Assembly (NCBI GenBank): GCA_964494205.1
Contig: CAZBRD010000017.1
Span: forward strand, 1-64,000
Origin: JBBTCX01 sp964494205
GTDB taxonomy: Bacteria; Planctomycetota; Phycisphaerae; UBA1845
DNA length: 64,000 bases
Direction of reading: 5' to 3'
Part shown: positions 25,388 through 33,992 of the stretch, piece after piece
Position numbering within the stretch: position 1 is the first letter of the stretch
Layout of the letters: each line of letters begins with the position of its first letter
Notes under the pieces: model-generated
The model's database searches: none
The model's input: only the letters and a program-made list of their open reading frames with translations
What the model was told of the DNA's origin: nothing
Program-made: the position numbers and the translations under genes

Positions 25388-25721
25388 CACTGCAACGCGG
25401 ACTCGTCCGTACAACGTTATGTTTGGCTAGCAACGTCAAATTTCGGGGCGCGTCTGTTTCCCTTACCGAACCCAACAGGGGTCATAACCCGAACGCGAAA
25501 CATGTTGAGAGACGCCGAGACTTTCTGGATCGTTCGGCGGCGGGACGCGGATGCGGTTGCGAAAGTGATGCGCGCGAGACAAAACGAGAGAGACAATAGT
25601 TCAATGGTTGATTCGTAAACCCTTGCCACCACTCGCGTAAAAACAACGTCGCCCGAACGTCTCCGCTCGGGCTTCTCGCGTTAACCTCTCGGTCGGTAGG
25701 ATTTCGCTTTGCAACGTGAAC
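25388..25721. other. Gap between the PIN gene and the tRNA: island edge candidate
   Basis: About 330 bases without a supported gene. After the PIN stop the same frame stays open for about 76 codons (FWIVRRRDADAVAK near its end) but has no convincing start or family. It may be a remnant of a displaced gene. The tRNA terminator lies at 25638-25672. No direct repeat matching the left side was found by eye. Confidence 0.35.
25638..25672 (-). terminator. Terminator of the initiator tRNA gene
   Basis: On the minus strand GCCCGA, a 10-base loop, then TCGGGC (25651-25672) is followed within nine bases by a TTGTTTTT tract. It lies 50 bases downstream of the tRNA 3' end, in the right orientation for a factor-independent terminator. 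Confidence 0.7.
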
Positions 25722-25794
25722 TAGCGGGGGTAGGACTCGAACCTACGACCTCCGGGTTATGAGCCCGACGAGCTGCCAGCTGCTCTACCCCGCA
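25722..25794 (-). tRNA. Initiator tRNA-fMet (CAT)
   Basis: A 73-base tRNA with anticodon CAT in loop CTCATAA. It has initiator marks: no Watson-Crick pair at 1-72, A11-T24 in the D stem, and three G-C pairs (GGG/CCC) at the base of the anticodon stem. Other stems are complete: acceptor GCGGGG/CCCCGC and T stem GTAGG/CCTAC with TTCGAGT. The 1-72 pair is T-T rather than the common C-A. CCA is not encoded (AGTTC follows A73). It marks the right edge of the island region; tRNA genes are common integration targets. Confidence 0.95.
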
Positions 25795-26208
25795 ATCAAG
25801 TGGGAGGACGGTATAGCTCTCCTGTGCGACTGTCAAGTTGCTAACTTTGCGCGGGCGAAGTCAACATCATGAGATGCTGCCAAAGGGACTATTACCTGCT
25901 CTTGCTGTGTCGCTTCAGCCCTTTTCGCAAAACGACGAGGCAATCCAGTGGCAAATTCTCTACTTGCTGACTCCACGAGAGTACTTTGCCTGATCGAAGA
26001 ATTCAGCCCTGGTTCGGCAGCCTAACCGCCTCAACTATTGCGAACGCTCCGCTTTTACGTAGGTGAATCGAGAGCAGGAAGGCGGAAGCTGTTCAAATCG
26101 CAACGCGTCATGTAGTTTTGCAGTTAGCTCATTGCTGACAGCCGTGAGGGCAGAGTCGAGGCGCAACGTCGGTGATCGGCGTCTGCTAATTATCCAAGGG
26201 TTTTTCGA
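25795..26208. other. Intergenic region between the tRNA and purD
   Basis: About 410 bases that hold the tRNA promoter at the left and presumably the divergent purD promoter at the right. I see no coding frame with family features, no repeat of the R1-R3 types and no clear riboswitch. Confidence 0.4.
25810..25836 (-). promoter_or_regulatory. Promoter of the initiator tRNA
   Basis: On the minus strand TTGACA (25831-25836) and TATACC (25810-25815) are 15 bases apart, about 15 bases before the tRNA 5' end. The -35 match is perfect; the spacer is shorter than the usual 17, which is the main doubt. Confidence 0.6.
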
Positions 26209-27474
26209 ATGCGTGTTCTCATCATCGGTAGCGGCGGGCGTGAACACGCCATCGCATGGAAGCTCTCGCAGTCGAAGCGCGTTGCAAAGATCTACTGCGC
26301 GCCCGGCAATCCGGGAATTGCCGCTCTCGGCGAGAACGTTGCGATACAGGTTGAGGACACTAAAGCTCTCGTAGCATTTGCTCGCGAATCAGAAATAGAC
26401 CTGACCATCGTTGGGCCGGAAGCGCCCCTCTGTGGTGGAATTGTCGATCAGTTTCAAAAAGCAGGACTTCGCATTTTTGGGCCCACGGCTGCGGCTGCGC
26501 GCATCGAAGGCGACAAAGCATACGCCAAGAAGTTGATGAAAATCGCGCACGTGCCTACAGCTGAGGGGCGAACCTTCTCGAATTATGAACAGGCTCGCGA
26601 TTACGTCGCTGTTCGCGATGTCGGTCTGGTCGTGAAGGCTGCGGGTCTGGCTGCGGGAAAGGGAGTCATGGTCTGCCCCGATCCGGCGGATGCGTTGATT
26701 GCCGTTGAAAAGATCATGGCCAGGCGCATGTTCGGCGAAGCCGGCGATACGGTCGTTGTCGAAGAATTGCTGAAGGGACCGGAGCTTTCCGTTCTGGCGC
26801 TGGTCGATGGGCAGACGATCTACGTTCTCGAAACGGCGCAGGATCACAAGCGACTCGGCGACGGCGACACCGGACCAAACACGGGCGGCATGGGTGCGTT
26901 CAGTCCGTCGCCGCTGGCTACGCCGGAACTGATGAGCATTGTGGAGCGCGAAATTCTTGTTCCGATCGTTGACGCGCTGCGCAACGACGACGCGGACTAT
27001 CGCGGCGTGTTATACGCCGGCCTCATGATCACGCCAGCCGGTCCGAAAGTGCTCGAGTTCAACTGCCGTTTCGGTGATCCCGAAGCTCAAGCGATTCTCA
27101 TGCGCTGGGATTCGGATTTTCTTGATGCCATCGAAGCGACCGTCGATGGTCGACTGGGCGAAACTGAAATCCGCTGGAACCCGAACCCGTCTCTCTGCGT
27201 TGTCATGGCTTCAAAAGGCTATCCTGAGAAATACGAAACCGGCAAAGTGATTGAGGGGCTCGACCATGTCAAGAATGTTAAGGGCGTGCAGGTCTTTCAT
27301 TCGGGGACGAAGCGCATCGAGCATTTAACCGTCACGAATGGCGGTCGTGTGCTGGGAGTGACAGCGGTTGGCACCGATATGAGAACTGCACGCACGACTG
27401 CTTATGCAACCTTGGACCAAATCCGCTTTGAGAATGCCGTTTTTAGGCGTGACATCGCCGCAGGGCTAGGTTAG
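26209..27474 (+). CDS. purD: Phosphoribosylamine-glycine ligase (GAR synthetase)
   Basis: A 421-residue ATP-grasp enzyme that joins glycine to phosphoribosylamine in purine synthesis in the cytoplasm. Residues 1-100 are the N-terminal domain (MRVLIIGSGGREHAIAWKLS, CAPGNPGIA). The ATP-grasp core shows VVKAAGLAAGKGVMVC near 143, VVEELLKGPELSVLALVDG, DHKRLGDGDTGPNTGGMGA near 225 and LEFNCRFGDPEAQ near 283. Length is normal. It reads as a stand-alone gene, with the tRNA divergent to the left and small minus-strand genes to the right. Confidence 0.97.
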   Translation: MRVLIIGSGGREHAIAWKLSQSKRVAKIYCAPGNPGIAALGENVAIQVEDTKALVAFARESEIDLTIVGPEAPLCGGIVDQFQKAGLRIFGPTAAAARIEGDKAYAKKLMKIAHVPTAEGRTFSNYEQARDYVAVRDVGLVVKAAGLAAGKGVMVCPDPADALIAVEKIMARRMFGEAGDTVVVEELLKGPELSVLALVDGQTIYVLETAQDHKRLGDGDTGPNTGGMGAFSPSPLATPELMSIVEREILVPIVDALRNDDADYRGVLYAGLMITPAGPKVLEFNCRFGDPEAQAILMRWDSDFLDAIEATVDGRLGETEIRWNPNPSLCVVMASKGYPEKYETGKVIEGLDHVKNVKGVQVFHSGTKRIEHLTVTNGGRVLGVTAVGTDMRTARTTAYATLDQIRFENAVFRRDIAAGLG

Positions 27475-27510
27475 CGAGCCGGTCACGAATCCCCGCCGAC
27501 TTGTGTTGAA

Positions 27511-27633
27511 TCAGAGCAGCAACGGCCCGACAGCGAAAAACACGTCGGCCAACAACGCTGCGGCACACCCGCCGAATTGCACGAGGACAACTCCAGCCAA
27601 AACAACCATGACACTCTTGCCAAATCGTTTCAT
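27511..27633 (-). CDS. 40-aa lipoprotein-like micro-protein A
   Basis: A 40-residue frame, too short for routine calling: a basic start (MKRFGKS), a hydrophobic stretch (VMVVLAGVVLVQF), a lipobox-like GGC (cysteine at residue 23) and a hydrophobic tail ending in GPLLL. The layout is that of a minimal lipoprotein or small membrane peptide. A second frame of exactly the same length and layout lies 80 bases upstream. A GGAAAGGG lies about 14 bases before the ATG, rather far. Function unknown; similarity of the pair is the main support. Confidence 0.55.
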   Translation of the reverse strand: MKRFGKSVMVVLAGVVLVQFGGCAAALLADVFFAVGPLLL

Positions 27634-27713
27634 GAAAGACTACCAGCCCTTTCCAATAAGCAAGACTGAGGCCTCAACTGATCTCAAATGGTTCAACCAG
27701 AGCCGACGACGAA

Positions 27714-27836
27714 TCAGTACAACAGAAACGGCGTCGCAAGATTCAACAAATACACTTCAACACAACCGGGGAAAAGAGTGAGAAACCCACTGCTGCAGAG
27801 TAACAAGCCCACTCGAATGATGTGCGTTTTCCGCAT
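27714..27836 (-). CDS. 40-aa lipoprotein-like micro-protein B
   Basis: A second 40-residue frame: basic MRKTH, hydrophobic VGLLLCSSGFLTLF, lipobox-like PGC (cysteine at residue 25) and a hydrophobic tail ending PFLLY. A GGGAG lies 7 bases before the ATG at 27834-27836; an ATG two codons earlier would overlap this site. It shares length and plan with micro-protein A, and they are probably diverged tandem duplicates. It lies between micro-protein A and the outer-membrane protein gene, all on the minus strand. Confidence 0.55.
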   Translation of the reverse strand: MRKTHIIRVGLLLCSSGFLTLFPGCVEVYLLNLATPFLLY

Positions 27837-27900
27837 GCCCATCTCCCTTTCTTTCCAGATACACTGCCGCTGATCGGCAGGGAATTCTGTCATTGAGCTA

Positions 27901-28935
27901 TCAAAAACTGATGACCGTGTTTGCCGTGATCCGATAGTGCTCAAGATTCTCCGCATCGCTTTCGAGCGGAATCTCACCTGTTAGACCGAATGACACGTTT
28001 GGCATGATCTGCCAGCGGAAGCCAGCCCCTAGCGAAAAGAAGTCATGCCCTTCTGCCTCTGATGCCCCTAGACTACCTACGTCGAGATAATCGTCATTGA
28101 GAGGGAGCTTGTCAGCATCGCTTAGCCAATGAATGCCGTGCAATTCGACCAGCGGCCTGAAGGTCTCGGTCAGTTCGTAGTCGAGGTGCATGTTCCACAA
28201 GAGGCTGTAGTTCGCGTCGTGATGATCTGTCGGGATTCGACCGTTGATGGCCGCGAGATAATGCCATTTGCCCCAACCCTTGGCAAAGCTGACAAAGGGA
28301 CTCAGTTCCTGTGAATCGCCGCCCTGCCACGCATCGCTTGAACCGTTTCTCCATTCCCAACGCATACCGGTGCTGACGAGAAAATGATCATCGGGTTTGC
28401 TGTAGAGCGCATACTTGAGGCCGATGGCAAAGTCATTCCAGCCGTCGCCCGCCGGAGTAATGTGGCTATCGACCCAGCTATATCCGTCCTTCGTTGCAAT
28501 GAACGCGAGACGTTCCGTTAGCGCAAGCCGTATCTGTGCCGCTGCAACGTGGACTTGGCCGCCACGAAGCGACGAGTCCTTTGGAATGTCGTGGAAAATG
28601 TAGAGCAAACGCATATCAGTTGTGATAAACGGGTCTTCAAAATACACGGGCATGCCCACAGGCATGACGAAGTCTTCGTATCCCGACAGACCGGTCATGA
28701 AGCCCTTCCAAGTCTTTGATTCAATGTCCCTCACCCATTGAGGATGATTCGACACCGCTGCATCGGTCGCAGTTGCAGTAGATGCACTTGTCGCAGCGCC
28801 GGCGGGCGTCTGGTCGTGCGTGGCCATCAGGTCAGCCGTTCTCATCGAAAAATCAGATGCCCAGACCGGCACAGCCAGCAGTATGATGAATCCCGCGATG
28901 CCAGCAGTGCGAACGTCAGTCGATGTCGGTCGCAT
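27901..28935 (-). CDS. Outer-membrane beta-barrel-like secreted protein
   Basis: A 344-residue exported protein. The start at 28933-28935 follows AGGGGA by 6 bases and gives a signal peptide (IAGFIILLAVPVWASD). The mature protein begins with an Ala/Thr-rich segment, then runs of alternating strands rich in aromatic residues (MRLLYIFHD, FLVSTGMRWEWRNG, HYLAAINGR, WNMHLDYELTE, FFSLGAGFRWQI), ending with phenylalanine (TVISF), the classic barrel-insertion signal. Most likely it is an outer-membrane porin- or transporter-like barrel. No substrate can be named. Confidence 0.75.
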   Translation of the reverse strand: MRPTSTDVRTAGIAGFIILLAVPVWASDFSMRTADLMATHDQTPAGAATSASTATATDAAVSNHPQWVRDIESKTWKGFMTGLSGYEDFVMPVGMPVYFEDPFITTDMRLLYIFHDIPKDSSLRGGQVHVAAAQIRLALTERLAFIATKDGYSWVDSHITPAGDGWNDFAIGLKYALYSKPDDHFLVSTGMRWEWRNGSSDAWQGGDSQELSPFVSFAKGWGKWHYLAAINGRIPTDHHDANYSLLWNMHLDYELTETFRPLVELHGIHWLSDADKLPLNDDYLDVGSLGASEAEGHDFFSLGAGFRWQIMPNVSFGLTGEIPLESDAENLEHYRITANTVISF

Positions 28936-29279
28936 GTTTTGTCCCCTGAATAAAGTCAGCACCAATACATCCCAAGTACCCAGTTTGGTGCCCTGCTTGA
29001 ATATCAATGATCTATCGGCCCTACATTTGGGCCGTATTCGTTTTCGATCGGTAGTTTTTGCCGACTCCTGACATTGGCTGACCCAAGCCATGTTTTCCGG
29101 CACGACCGCGCAAGATCGCTGAACGCCACTAGGCAAAGTCGGTGCCACAGGTCGGCACCAGAATCGCCTAAGTCAATTGGCCTGTTGCCATTAGAATAAG
29201 GATGGTATTTCGAGCGAAAGCCCAATGCGTGTTGTCGCGATAGCGGCAGATGCCTCAGTTCAGGTTGTCTTTTACCACA

Positions 29280-30458
29280 TCAAGGAGTTGGAACTGCCGC
29301 CACCACCGCTGCGTGGAAATTCTCAAGCCTGATCGGCTTGATCGTAGCCCTCTGTGCAAGGCTGTCGACGAAGTCGCCGACCAGCTTGTTAAAGGCGAAT
29401 TGTGAAAACGACTTGGCAATTTCCGGCTGCACGTTCTCAAAGGTCGGCTCAAATCCGGGATCAAGTTTGTCGCATCGGACGAGGAAATAGCCGTCGGATG
29501 TCTCGATGACGTTGCTGACTTGCCCTTCCTTCAGTTTATCGAGCGACTCAACCGCAGCACGATACCGATCGGTCACGCTCTCCGGCGTTGCCCAGCCCCA
29601 AGCGCCGCCATCGGGCGCGCGCGATCCGTCTGAGTATTTTTTTGCCACATCCCCAAACGCAGCTCCGTTCTTCAGTTCGAGAACGGCTGCATCGATTTGC
29701 GATTTCGCTTCTGCCCGCGCGGCGTCCATTTGCTCGCGCGATGGCGTCGTCACGTCGCGCGGTATGCGATCAAGAATACGCGTTTCGATCAACGACATGC
29801 TCCGGCGCGCTTCCTTCTTCCACGAATCGCGATTTTTCTCGAAGTACTCCATCAGCTCCGCGCGCGACGGCTCACCCACTTTCGGTCGAATCTCTTCTTC
29901 GAGATGCGCAGAAATAAGCACCTCGCGGCGAATTTTCTTTCTCGCATCGTCCAGCTTCTGCCCGCGCTGAGCGAGATAACGCTCGTAATTCCCCTGAACG
30001 CCGCCGTGGTCTTCAGTCACGATCTTGCGAATCTCCTGGTCGACATACTTGTCGATGTTCTTCTGCACGCTGTCGTCGATCCGCGACGTGGCAGCCTGAT
30101 ACAACAGCATCTCGGCGATCTTGTCCTTAATGAGTTGGGCAGCCTTTTGATGCAGCCACATCTGGTACTCATCCGGCCGCAGTTCTTTCGCTTTTCGCAG
30201 GGCCTCATCGCGAGAATCCGCCCACAGATCAGCCGCGTGAACCACTTCCTGATTCACGACAAGGCGATCGACCGGAGTATCGATGGAGGTCGGCCTGTTG
30301 CTTTCTGAATGAACAACGTCAATGGGGATTTCGTTGTGACGCGGAGCGGTCTCCGCTTTCTTCGTTTTTCCGACGGGTGTGGCGCAACCAACAATGCAGC
30401 ACAGTCCCGTCGTGAGAATGATTGCGTTGCATATACCTGCTGCCTTCATCAACGTCAT
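29280..30458 (-). CDS. Parvulin-type peptidylprolyl isomerase, lipoprotein
   Basis: A 392-residue envelope protein. The N-terminus has a lipobox (CCIVGCATP, cysteine near residue 25), so it is probably lipid-anchored. A helical SurA/PpiC-like N-domain (VDRLVVNQEVVHAADLW, then IKDKIAEMLLYQAA) is followed by a rotamase domain at about residues 235-330 (AAFGDVAKKYSDGSRAPDGG, then GQVSNVIETSDGYFLVRCDK). It assists folding of exported proteins. The ATG overlaps the mfd stop by 4 bases, so it is translationally coupled to mfd, an unusual pairing. Confidence 0.88.
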   Translation of the reverse strand: MTLMKAAGICNAIILTTGLCCIVGCATPVGKTKKAETAPRHNEIPIDVVHSESNRPTSIDTPVDRLVVNQEVVHAADLWADSRDEALRKAKELRPDEYQMWLHQKAAQLIKDKIAEMLLYQAATSRIDDSVQKNIDKYVDQEIRKIVTEDHGGVQGNYERYLAQRGQKLDDARKKIRREVLISAHLEEEIRPKVGEPSRAELMEYFEKNRDSWKKEARRSMSLIETRILDRIPRDVTTPSREQMDAARAEAKSQIDAAVLELKNGAAFGDVAKKYSDGSRAPDGGAWGWATPESVTDRYRAAVESLDKLKEGQVSNVIETSDGYFLVRCDKLDPGFEPTFENVQPEIAKSFSQFAFNKLVGDFVDSLAQRATIKPIRLENFHAAVVAAVPTP

Positions 30459-33400
30459 GCATTCACCTTTTCGCGATCCACCGCCCGATTCAACATTCGT
30501 CGCAGGATGGGCAACAACGTTCCCGTCTCCATGTATTTCGGCGGCAGACGCAAATGAACCGTTCGCGGATCAGGCATGCGAACGGTCCCCGGGGCATCTT
30601 TGAATAACGGCTCTGCCGACGGCAGATGCTCGACGCCAAACACCACATCCGGCGGACGCAGGGTCACCGACACGACGCCAAATCGCCGCGCCAGCACTCG
30701 AATCTCCGCTACTTGCAGCAACCGATTCAGCGGCTGCGGAATCGCACCATATGCGTCCACCAGGTCTTTTTCCAGTTGCGCAAGGTCTTCCGAAGTCGTT
30801 GACGTCACAATGCGCCGGTAAATATCAATTCGCGACCGATCCGAATCGACGTAGTTTCGCGGCACATATGCAGCCACGTCAAGATCAACCTGCAACGGCG
30901 GAGGCACCGGCTCCGGCTCGTTCTTCAACCTGCGGACCGTTTGCTCCAGCATTCGGCAATAGAGGTCATATCCCACGGCCGCGATGTGACCGCTCTGTTC
31001 CTTGCCCAGCAGATTTCCCGCGCCGCGGATTTCAAGGTCGCGCATCGCGATCCTGAACCCCGCGCCGAGCTCGCTGAATTCCTCGATGGTTTTCAATCGC
31101 TTGGCGGCCTTGCTGGTCATGGGGCGATCAGGCGAAAGCAGCAGATAGCAATAGGCCTTGTGATGCGACCGCCCCACTCGCCCGCGAAGCTGATGCATGT
31201 CAGCCAAGCCGAAGCGCTCCGCACGATTGATGAAAATGGTGTTGACGGTGGGAATGTCGATGCCGCTTTCGATGATGGTGGTAGCCACCAGCACATCGGC
31301 TTCTTTGTTCAGGAAGCGACGCATGACGTCCTCAAGTTCGCCGTCCAGCATCTGACCGTGACCATAGACAACCCGTGCCTCGGGTACAATACGCTTGATA
31401 GTGTCAGCCATCGACGCGATCGAATGGACGAAATTGTGAATGAAGTAAACTTGCCCATCGCGATTCATCTCGCGCAGGATGGCGTCGCGAATCAATGATT
31501 CCGCGAAGGGACGAACTTGCGTGGCGATAGCCCGTCGATCGACAGGTGGTGTCTGTAACGTGCTGATGTCGCGAAGCCCTGACATCGACATGTGCAGCGT
31601 GCGCGGAATCGGCGTAGCTGTCAGCGTGAGCACGTCGACGGTTTCGCGCATCTGTTTGAGGCGCTCCTTGTGCTCGACGCCGAAGCGCTGCTCTTCGTCG
31701 ATGATGACCAAGCCAAGGTTTGAAAACGAAACGTCCTTGCTGAGAAGTCGATGTGTCCCAACGACAATATCGACTTGTCCTTTTCGCGCACGTTCGATGA
31801 TCTTCTTCTGCTCCCCGGCCGTGCGGAACCGCGACAAACACCCGACGCTAAATGGATAGTCAGCCATGCGGTCGCTGAATGTCTGATTGTGCTGTTCAGC
31901 GAGAACTGTCGTCGGGACAAGCACAGCCACTTGTCGGCCATACTCTACGACCTTGAACGCAGCACGCATGGCCAATTCGGTTTTGCCATACCCAACGTCT
32001 CCACAGACGAGGCGGTCCATCGGTCGCTGGCGAGTCAGATCGGAACGGATTTCATCGGCGACCTTCAATTGGTCTTCCGTTTCTTCGTAGAGGAATGAGG
32101 CTTCGAATTCGCGCTGCCATTCAGTGTCGGGCGGATAAGCGGTTCCGACAGCCGCATCGCGAATCGCTTGAATTCGCAGCATCGACTCCGCCAGTTCGCC
32201 GACGGCATCGGCCACTTGCTGCTTGGTCTTGCTCCATCGCTTTCCGCCAATGGTAGAGAGTTTCGGCTTGCGACCCGGAACGCCGACGTACTTCTGCACC
32301 AAATCGATCTGCGAGCACGGCACGTGAATGACGGCTTGCTCCGCGAATTCGAGCGTGAGAAATTCTTCCTGCTGGTCGGAATCCCCCTTCTTCATCGTCT
32401 TGAGACCGCGATACATCGCGATCCCGTGATTCATGTGCACGACCAGCTCGCCGATCGTCAGCTCGGCGAAAGAGTCGAGCGGTCGACCGGCGTGAATGCG
32501 GCGTACGCGGCGCTTTTGCCGCTGCCGATGGAATAACTCGTGATGCGCGACAACGACCGTCTTGGCGGCCATCCACTCAAACCCGCGATGCATGACACCG
32601 ATGTGAAACTCGATTCGCGAAAGAGTAGATGGCGATTGATGTTGAACCAGATCACGAAGCCGCTGACGCTCGCCGTCGTTGTCGCAAACGATGTGCAGAG
32701 TTCGCTCGTGTGCGACAGAAGCTAACTCCGTCACTATGTCTGCAGCCGAGCCCTCGAATCGGCTGACCGAGTTAACCTCAAAATGAAACCGCCCCTCTTC
32801 TTCGGTCGCAGCAGAACCAAATCTCGCAAGATGAAGCTGGCCAAAGCGCGAAGCCGCACCGAGCACATCTTCAACGGGAAGCAGGCCCGGCGAATCACCC
32901 AGCCGTGAAAGAAAAGTCCGACCCATTTCATCGATGGCTGCGGGATCGTCGAACACCACGCGCGTGTCGGGTGGGAGATACTCAAAGAAGTTTGTCTGAT
33001 GCGCGGTGGCATCCAAGCCCTCAGCCACCATGGCCATCACGTCGAGATGATCCAGCGAATCCATCGATCGCTGCGTCGTAACATCAATCCGGCGAATGGA
33101 CTCTATGGAATCTCCGTCATATTGAATGCGGTGCGGGTGTAACTCGCCCGGCATGAAAATGTCCAGAATATCGCCGCGCTGAGCCACATCGCCCGGTGAT
33201 TCGACGCGATCGAGTCGCTCATATCCTCTATCGATCAGCCAGCGTACGAATTCGTCCGGCGATCGTTCGTCAGCCGCACGTTTTCCTCCAGCTACCTTCA
33301 GCTGAATCGAACAGCTTCGAAGGGTGTCCGGTGACGGCACGGCCTGAAGGAGCGCCTGAATCGGAGCCACAATGAACAGGGCCGACTTATCTGGGCTACC

Positions 33401-33733
33401 AATTTGTCGATTGAGCAATTTGCCGCAGAGTTGGATTCGTTCCGCTTGAATCTCGCCCGCGGCTGGGCCCTCGCCTGGAAGCGTATCCCAGGCTGGGAAA
33501 AGCTCACACGCACGACCGAGGAAAAGCTCAAGGTCATCGCGGGCGAGGTCCGCTTCTTCGAGGTGAGATGTCAGGAAAAGTACGGAGCTTGGCCCGTCCG
33601 CGAGCGCATGAGCGACCGCCATAGGCGCGGAGGATCCCCACAGTCCTGATGCGTGCCATACCCCCCCGGGGGATTCGAGGGCGCGCTTGAGGGACTTCAA
33701 GATCGGATCAGAGGCGATCTGTTTGATCACCAT
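30455..33733 (-). CDS. mfd: Transcription-repair coupling factor
   Basis: A 1092-residue ATPase that removes RNA polymerase stalled at DNA damage and recruits the repair machinery. The UvrB-homology region occupies the first 350 residues. An RNA-polymerase-binding segment lies near 434 (IGELVVHMNHGIAMYRGLK). The translocase has Walker A CGDVGYGKTE near 579 and DEEQRFG near 679, with TATPIPRTLHMS after it. The C-terminal domain follows about residue 940. Length is slightly short of the typical 1150. It is the upstream partner of the parvulin gene. Confidence 0.96.
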   Translation of the reverse strand: MVIKQIASDPILKSLKRALESPGGVWHASGLWGSSAPMAVAHALADGPSSVLFLTSHLEEADLARDDLELFLGRACELFPAWDTLPGEGPAAGEIQAERIQLCGKLLNRQIGSPDKSALFIVAPIQALLQAVPSPDTLRSCSIQLKVAGGKRAADERSPDEFVRWLIDRGYERLDRVESPGDVAQRGDILDIFMPGELHPHRIQYDGDSIESIRRIDVTTQRSMDSLDHLDVMAMVAEGLDATAHQTNFFEYLPPDTRVVFDDPAAIDEMGRTFLSRLGDSPGLLPVEDVLGAASRFGQLHLARFGSAATEEEGRFHFEVNSVSRFEGSAADIVTELASVAHERTLHIVCDNDGERQRLRDLVQHQSPSTLSRIEFHIGVMHRGFEWMAAKTVVVAHHELFHRQRQKRRVRRIHAGRPLDSFAELTIGELVVHMNHGIAMYRGLKTMKKGDSDQQEEFLTLEFAEQAVIHVPCSQIDLVQKYVGVPGRKPKLSTIGGKRWSKTKQQVADAVGELAESMLRIQAIRDAAVGTAYPPDTEWQREFEASFLYEETEDQLKVADEIRSDLTRQRPMDRLVCGDVGYGKTELAMRAAFKVVEYGRQVAVLVPTTVLAEQHNQTFSDRMADYPFSVGCLSRFRTAGEQKKIIERARKGQVDIVVGTHRLLSKDVSFSNLGLVIIDEEQRFGVEHKERLKQMRETVDVLTLTATPIPRTLHMSMSGLRDISTLQTPPVDRRAIATQVRPFAESLIRDAILREMNRDGQVYFIHNFVHSIASMADTIKRIVPEARVVYGHGQMLDGELEDVMRRFLNKEADVLVATTIIESGIDIPTVNTIFINRAERFGLADMHQLRGRVGRSHHKAYCYLLLSPDRPMTSKAAKRLKTIEEFSELGAGFRIAMRDLEIRGAGNLLGKEQSGHIAAVGYDLYCRMLEQTVRRLKNEPEPVPPPLQVDLDVAAYVPRNYVDSDRSRIDIYRRIVTSTTSEDLAQLEKDLVDAYGAIPQPLNRLLQVAEIRVLARRFGVVSVTLRPPDVVFGVEHLPSAEPLFKDAPGTVRMPDPRTVHLRLPPKYMETGTLLPILRRMLNRAVDREKVNA

Positions 33734-33992
33734 AGTTGTTAGGAATCTTATCGGCCAAATGGCGTGAGTGAAGTGCTTTGACGAACGGCCTTTCCAGCGT
33801 TGAGAGTGACAAGTTCCAACAACAAAACACCAGGTTGCGCTGGATGATGGTCGAAACCAACACTAAGCTCATGCGTTAGGAGCGAGGGACTCCGATACAG
33901 CGCTTCGTCACGCGCGACGTTCTGATACGATTCATTTTCCGGCGACACAGACGGCGAAGCGCTTGCGTGTGTTTTGAGGGAGACTAGAGATC

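Noticed and set aside
25388..25616. Continuation of the PIN frame after its stop (about 76 codons)
   Set aside because: No ribosome site or good start, no similarity to a known domain, so I only list it as a possible remnant.
25722..25794. The initiator tRNA as the element's attachment site
   Set aside because: I looked for a repeat of the tRNA 3' end near the left side (1-1600) and found none by eye. The other end may be outside the window, so this is open but unsupported.
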